A stretch of 64,000 bases of DNA from Eutrigla gurnardus (lineage: Eukaryota > Chordata > Actinopteri > Perciformes > Triglidae), in NCBI GenBank assembly GCA_963514095.1, contig OY741267.1, positions 1,938,913-2,002,912 on the forward strand, written 5' to 3'. A program made the translations under genes and the position numbers. Under the pieces are notes generated by a model. It did not search any database, was not told where the DNA came from, and was given only the letters and a program-made list of their open reading frames with translations. Shown in pieces: positions 58,389 to 64,000 of the stretch (the stretch's first letter is position 1; each line of letters starts with the position of its first letter).

Positions 58389-61300
58389 TATTTACAATAT
58401 TTCAACAATGACGATTTAAAGTCTGACCCATCAATAAATAGCCAGGACATTCATTTTTTTGGAACTAAGATGTTTATTTAACCTTCTTTTAACAAAATCT
58501 AAAAACATTTTTTTTTCTAATTTTGTGACATGACCGTTTGTGAAATTCCCTGTTCCTGACATAGGACAGACAAGCCCAACACATGAAGCCTCACAGCTTC
58601 CATAGGCACATGGGACATGAGGTCCAGGTTGAAAAGTACCCTTTAAGTGAGGATGAGGGGCTTTGCTGTCTACTAGGTGTTCTATCATAGCCATCCAACT
58701 CAACTGCAAAAGCAGCACAGTGAAGAATAACTAAAAACCATGTTCCTTTATGTGAGAACCAGTGGATCTGGGTATCCAGGAGTGCTGCTCATTCATTCTG
58801 GTCCAAATCTTGACATTTGAGTGCATTTTGTGTTCTAAAGTTGTGGGATTGGTCACCCCTTCAATTTGAAAATACATTGTTATCTTTAATCCACCCAGAT
58901 AAAGATGGTCACTCACATGTCATGCTGCATGCTCATCCATACTTGTGTAGCATGGCAGTTTGGACTAGCTATACGATTTGACGTGAAGTGGTTGGTGAGC
59001 TTGAGACTAACAGAAACCATGAGACACTGGAACTCATCTCAACAACGCTCTCCTTATGAAACTCCAGCACAAGGGAAGTCATACTCACTGGTCCTTGGTG
59101 ATAGTTGAAGCCTTTTGCCACGTTGTAGTTGTCATTGTCCAGAGCGTTGTCATAGACACCACAGTACACCATGTCACTAGGACAACAGAAATACAGTGTC
59201 AGTTCATCCTCCCACTGCTAACAATACGTACCCGTTGACAAACCTTTATGTGAAGCAGGTGAATATACTACATGAGAGTATATGAAGATATGTATTACTC
59301 AGGGTCAAGTGTCTTCATTCCCAGTGGTCCCAGTAGTTTAGTCTCAGCCACCTGGAGAGCCTTCCAGGCTCTCTCCTCTGTAAACAGCTCTGGAGACTTA
59401 AAACAGACAGAGGATGTCAGTCATTACTCAGTGATCGATCCCCTCAGCAGCCCTGCTGCAGATCGCTGCCAGGTAGCTCTCGCCTCACAAACACGCCCCC
59501 TTACAGTCAAGTGTCCAATATCAATTCTTAAATGGTTGAATTTCAGGGATGCTACATCATCAAATCCCACGGAAGGACCGTCCAGTGTGGAGGATCCTAC
59601 AAACTCTACGAGGGTTCAGAGGATGTTAAAGGATGCATACGTGTCTCCTCTGTGCCACAATGCCTTTCCTGGTAAGAGGACCAGGAGTTTCATGAGGACC
59701 TTGCTCACTACCAGCACCTCCTCTCTGACTTCACCTCAACTGTTTCGGCAGCTAAATCTGCCTTCTACGTGGCAAAGATCAAGTCTTCCGCCTCCAACCC
59801 CAGGAAACTCTTCTCCATGTTCTCCTCCCTCCTCACCCCTCCTACCCCTCCCCCTCCTTCCTCCCTTACTGCTGATGACTTTGCAACTTACTTTACCAAG
59901 AAAGTAAATGACATCAGCTCCTCATTCACGCCTATCCCCTCCCAGAAAACATCTCCCCCAACTCTCAACTCGGATGGCCTTACCAGCTTTAGCCCCCTCA
60001 CCTCTGAAGACGTTCACGCACTTGTTACATCTTACCGTGCTACCACCTGCTCCCTTGACCCGATTCCCTCCTCTCTTCTCCAGGACATCTCACACGACAT
60101 CTTGCCATGCCTCACCTCACTTTTAAGACAGCTACAGTAAAGCTCCACCTTAAAAAACCCACCCTAGACGCTGCTGACATCCAAAGCTACAGACCTGTAT
60201 CTCTTCTTTCATTCCTCTCTAAAACCTTGGAACGTGCCGCCTACAACCAACTGTCATCCTATCTCTCGCAGAACAACCTCCTAGACCCTAATCAATCAGG
60301 ATTCAGGACTGCTCACTCCACCGAGACAGCCCTCCTCACAGTGACCGAGTCCCTGCGAGACGCCAGAGCCTCATCCCACTCCTCCGTTCTCATTCTCCTC
60401 GAGCTATCTGCTGCATTCGACACAGTCAACCACCAAATCCTCCTCTCCACTCTGGCTGAACTTGGCATAACTGACTCTGCACTAACCTGGTTTACATCAT
60501 ACCTGACAAATCGCACCTTTCCGGTCACATGGAATGGCTCTATGTCCAAACCCTGTTCTCTGGACACGGGTGTCCCTCAAGGCTCAGTATTAGGACCGCT
60601 TCTGTTCTCACTATACACCAGATCACTAGGTTCTGTTATTACATCACATGGATTCTCCTACCATTGTTACACAGATGACACCCAGCTGTTCCTCTCTTTT
60701 CCCCCGTCCTCTGACACTCACATTGCAACTCGCATCTTGGACTGTCTGGCTGATATCTCTGTCTGGAAACCTCAAGCTTAACCTGAATAAAACCGAACTC
60801 CTCTTCATCCCGGGGAAAGACTGCCCTCGCAATACTGTGATGTCGAGGACATCAACTGCGAGGAACCTGGGTGTAATCCTCGATGACCAACTATCCTGCA
60901 CCCCCAACATCACTGCTGTGGCCCGATCCTGCAGATTTGCCCTCTACAACATCTGCAGGATTCGGACCTTCCTCACAAAGGATGCAACGCAACTCCTGGT
61001 CCAAGCACTGGTCATCTCCCGCCTTGACTACTGCAACTCTCTCCTGGCTGGACTCCCGGCCTCTGCGATTAAACCATTGCAGCGTATACAGAACGCTGCA
61101 GCACGCCTTATCTTCAATCTACCCAAATTCTCCCATGTGACCCCCCTCCTCCGTGACCTCCACTGGCTCCCTGTTGCAGCACGCATCCAATTCAAGACGA
61201 TGGCACTGGCCTTCAGGGCCATCAATGGAACGGCACCCATCTACCTTCAAACACTGGTCAAACCTCATGCCCCGAAGCGAGCACTTCGCTCCTCTACTTC

Positions 61301-63444
61301 AGCTGGCTGGCTGGTACCACCATCACTGAAATCAAACAAATGTCACTTAGCAAAGTCCAGACTCTTCTCTGTTCTGGTCCTCAGTGGTGGAACGAACTCC
61401 CGACCAATGTCAGGACAGCAGAGTCATATGCCATCTTCCGAAAAAGGCTCAAGACTCACCTGTTCAGACTTCACCTCGACTCTACATAGCATGACCCACT
61501 AACACCCCCCCCCCCCCCCCCCCCCCCAAAAAAAAACAACCTTACCTATAGCACTTTGATCATAGCACTGTTGTACTTGTACTACTTTACTCAGACGAGG
61601 ACCTAACACTTGTTTCTATTTTTTAGCTCTTACTTTATCGGCAACGATATGTTGTGGTTTCTTTCATTTGACAAATGTACTTATTGTAAGTTGCTTTGGA
61701 CAAATACGTTTGCCAAATGACCTAAATGTAAATGTAAATGTAAGAGAGGTAGACGCAACCTAGACTAACTAGAGGTTTTATTTGTGCGTTTTATATGGTA
61801 AAATGTCTGTGTTTTTCAATGGAGTCTGGTGGCTTTGAGGAGAGCATATTCATTGTGTGTTTTGTAGGTTTACAAATCATAATGAATTAGTTAAAAAACC
61901 TGTTGATTTTCTTTATTGTATAGGTATTTGATACATTTTCCCATTAACAAGCATGTAGAGGTCTGTCATTTTTATCATCGGTACTCTTCAACTGTAAGAG
62001 ACGGAATCCAAAACAAAAATCCAGAAAATCACATGGTATGGTTTTTAAGTCATTCATGTGCATTTTATTGCATGACATAAGTATTTGATCACCTACCAAG
62101 CTCTCACAGACCTGTTAGTTTTCTTCCTGTTCTCCACTCATTACCTGTATTAACTGCACCTGTTTGAACTCGTTACCTGTATAAAAGCCTCTGTCCACAC
62201 ACTCAATCAGCAGTGTATCAAATACTTGCTCTCCCCACTGTATTTTGAGTGGGTGTACATTGTTTTTATGAATGCAAAATCAATATGTCTACAATAATTT
62301 TTTATATTTTGAATTATTCCAAATAATGTTAAAACGAAAAAATGTAATTTCTTCTGTACACTTGCTTCTAACTAGCCTCTTTAGGACCCGACTTAGACCA
62401 TAAAATGAAGCCAAACTTTTCTATGAAAGTCAGTTTGGAGCCTTTACCTACTGAAGCAGCATAAAATAATCACTAAATACGTTGAAAATATTGTGAATAA
62501 CAACAACCCAAGAGATACTTGAGCAAATGATGGGTCCAGTACTGTCCGACACACACACGGTTTCATGGGGTCTACTTACCACCACCATAGCGATAGTGAA
62601 GTTGGGTCTAAGCTGATAGTCACACCAGGGGCTGGAGGCGCCATAGCTGTCCTTATAGATGCCTTTTTTGTGCACCAGATCAGAGTGTTTCTCATTGGGG
62701 TCATGTGGGTCTCCAGACACCCAGAAACCTGTTTCAAAGGACTGCTGGATCTGCTGGTTCCACTGGGAGTATGAGATGAACACTTCTTTCCCTGGAACAC
62801 AATGAACTGTGTTTATTACAATGGGTTCTGCAGGAAGTACATGGTAAAGCTCATCTGTCAGTAAATGCTAATGCATGATGATATGATTTGACCCCTGCAT
62901 TCATATAATGCCTTACCCGCTCTGTGTACTTTTGCACCATCATAAGGGAACAGTCCTTTGGCATGGAGCTCCACCACCCAGCGAACAGCTGACTTGCTGA
63001 GACCGACTATCTCCACGGCTGCTCCATCTCTGGACAGGAAACGTGTCAGACATCAAATTCATTTAGTCAATAAAACAATAGAGAAGCATATCAGGAACTG
63101 CTGATGAACTCATCAATAAGTAACATTTCTAACTGGTTTGCTGAAACCACTGAAGGATTTGTCTGTATGATGAGTCAGTGTGCTACCTTGGAGTGGCAGG
63201 CATGCCTTTGTTCTTTGCTCTCTCACTATCTCCCATTTTGTCCATCCATGTGCCACAGTTGAAGCGGTTTCCTCCCGTCACGAAACCCGTGTCTGGATCA
63301 ACCTTAGCAAACACACTGAACCCTGGAAGGCAAGGAAGAGCTCAGGTTGCTCCTCAAGGATAGTGTGTTAGTGCTGGAACACTGGGTCGCCGCGATATAT
63401 ATATATATATATATATATACATACATGATCATTAACGATCATTA

Positions 63445-63504
<60 letters not shown>

Positions 63505-63897
63505 GACAGACATATAGACCTTTCAAAATAAAGATTGTGTGTCTGTCTAACACAATCTTTATTATATATAGATCTCTCAAAATAAATAAATATATATATA
63601 GGTTTCACTTGGATTTACAATATACATTGTTTATTTAATATCTGCGTGGAGCAGCAGACCAGAGGCTGCAGGATGAATGAAACTCATTGAACATGGAAAG
63701 TATGTCCAAGGCTTAAATAAAACATTAACATCACACACTTTCTCTGTCCTACCTTCATCTCTCATGTGCATGTCGATCTTGGGTCCAGCATTTCTCTCTC
63801 TGTATGAGATTCCCTCTAGGTGGCGCTGCAGAGCCTCCTGGATCACATCATAGAGAGGCTGCTCCTACACACACATCAACATGAATATAGACTGGAA

Positions 63898-63934
<37 letters not shown>

Positions 63935-64000
63935 ATTTAATTGAATAGCTCCTTTCAGGTCACTCAAGGACACTTTACAAAACAGACAGTGGAACTGGAT
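57662..64000 (-). CDS. agl: Glycogen debranching enzyme, C-terminal 336 residues (partial at right edge)
   Basis: Amylo-alpha-1,6-glucosidase/4-alpha-glucanotransferase removes branch points during cytosolic glycogen breakdown. This window holds the end of the glucosidase half. Exons, 5' to 3' on the minus strand: 63864-63753, 63322-63187, 63029-62917, 62791-62580, 59396-59299, 59176-59089, 58330-58197, 57779-57662 (stop 57664-57662). All phases agree. Recognised blocks are YRERNAGPKIDMHMRDEG, GGNRFNCGTWMDKMGDSERA, AVEIVGLSKSAVRWVVELHA, GIYKDSYGASSPWCDYQLRP, DNALDNDNYNVAKGFNYHQG, EWLWPVGYFLRAKLHFARKL, GLPELTNENGQYCQFSCET and LEVLYDL at the end. A Glu in GLPELTNEN sits where the catalytic base is expected in this family (inference). 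Upstream exons lie beyond 64000. Confidence 0.95.
58333..58385. repeat. (CA)n directly upstream of an agl splice acceptor
   Basis: About 52 bp of CA on the plus strand, read as GT on the agl sense strand. It ends in GTAG at the acceptor of exon 58330-58197 and replaces the polypyrimidine tract. Confidence 0.95.
59683..61743 (+). mobile_element. L2-type LINE, sense copy in agl intron
   Basis: Plus-strand frames encode DFTSTVSA-type linker, SNPRKLFSMFSSLLTPPTPP, DIQSYRPVSLLSFLSKTLER, GVPQGSVLGPLLFSLYTRSL, YHCYTDDTQLFLSF (YTDD in place of YADD), NLGVILDDQLSCTPN and SHVTPLLRDLHWLPVAARIQ, ending with LTCSDFTSTLHSMTH at 61502. A 3' UTR with a C26A9 homopolymer tract follows, then the terminal motif CAAATGACCTAAATGTAAAT at about 61715. 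Two internal deletions and frameshifts (near 60120 and 60775). The endonuclease domain is missing. It is antisense to agl. Confidence 0.92.
61916..62247. mobile_element. Tc1-like MITE (internally deleted)
   Basis: Left end GTATAGGTATTTGATACATT and right end GTATCAAATACTTGCTCTCC plus CCACTGTA are inverted relatives. The interior has CATGACATAAGTATTTGATC and TATAAAAGCCTCTGTCCACA, the leader of a known fish Tc1 family. No transposase remains. In an agl intron. Confidence 0.75.
63395..63505. repeat. (TA)n and (CA)n microsatellites
   Basis: TA run 63396-63418 and CA run 63449-63500 followed by (GACA)n, in the agl intron between exons 63753 and 63322. Confidence 0.95.
63897..63934. repeat. (TAA)n microsatellite
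   Basis: Twelve or so TAA units upstream (on agl sense) of the exon starting at 63864. Confidence 0.95.

Overview
This is a teleost fish nuclear genomic window. It has split vertebrate genes with GT-AG introns and a dense mix of fish-type repeats: L2, L1, RNase-H-bearing and Rex-like LINEs, BEL/Pao, Tc1-like, hAT, TTAA-target elements, tRNA-derived SINEs, long (CA)n and (TA)n tracts and minisatellites. I assembled three protein-coding genes exon by exon from their translations. They are mrpl37 (+, complete, 8 coding exons, 434 codons), acot11 (+, complete, 16 coding exons, 607 codons) and the last 8 coding exons of agl (-, running off the right edge). All exon phases join without a frameshift. 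One intact tRNA-Ser(CGA) gene is present. Most long single-frame ORFs here are translations of tandem repeats or transposons, not genes.

Layout. 1-10.1 kb is a transposon graveyard: an internally deleted BEL/Pao retrotransposon split by a long-inverted-repeat MITE, an RNase-H LINE broken by later insertions, a hAT element, and two TTAA-target elements, one carrying an acidic ORF remnant and a GC-rich tandem array. 10.06-23.1 kb is mrpl37, whose promoter starts directly after a LINE tail. Its introns hold a 48-bp minisatellite, a decayed Tc1-like element with an internal tandem expansion, an L2 LINE with a nested hAT, a 3-bp-TSD MITE and further hAT copies. 23.1-28.5 kb is intergenic and transposon-filled, including a large inverted repeat and two complete hAT elements with perfect 8-bp target duplications. 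28.5-51.6 kb is acot11. Its fifth intron carries two large minisatellites (about 1.36 and 1.8 kb), and other introns hold SINE, L1 and L2 copies. 51.6-57.6 kb holds L1, Tc1-like and Rex-like fragments, the tRNA and the probable agl 3' UTR. 57.66-64.0 kb is the agl 3' half-gene on the minus strand, with a near-complete L2 in one intron.

Functionally the genes are housekeeping or metabolic: a mitochondrial large-subunit ribosomal protein, an acyl-CoA thioesterase with a lipid-binding START domain, and glycogen debranching enzyme. They form no operon-like system. I saw no convincing new gene system. The most notable material is structural: a minisatellite that appears to have been amplified from the inside of a SINE, a 48-bp minisatellite with a rearranged inverted satellite copy 38 kb away, microsatellites sitting directly on several splice acceptors, and two TTAA elements carrying remnants of acidic, P2RX7-ballast-like transposon ORFs. 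Family names for mobile elements come from recalled motifs, termini and target duplications, not database searches.
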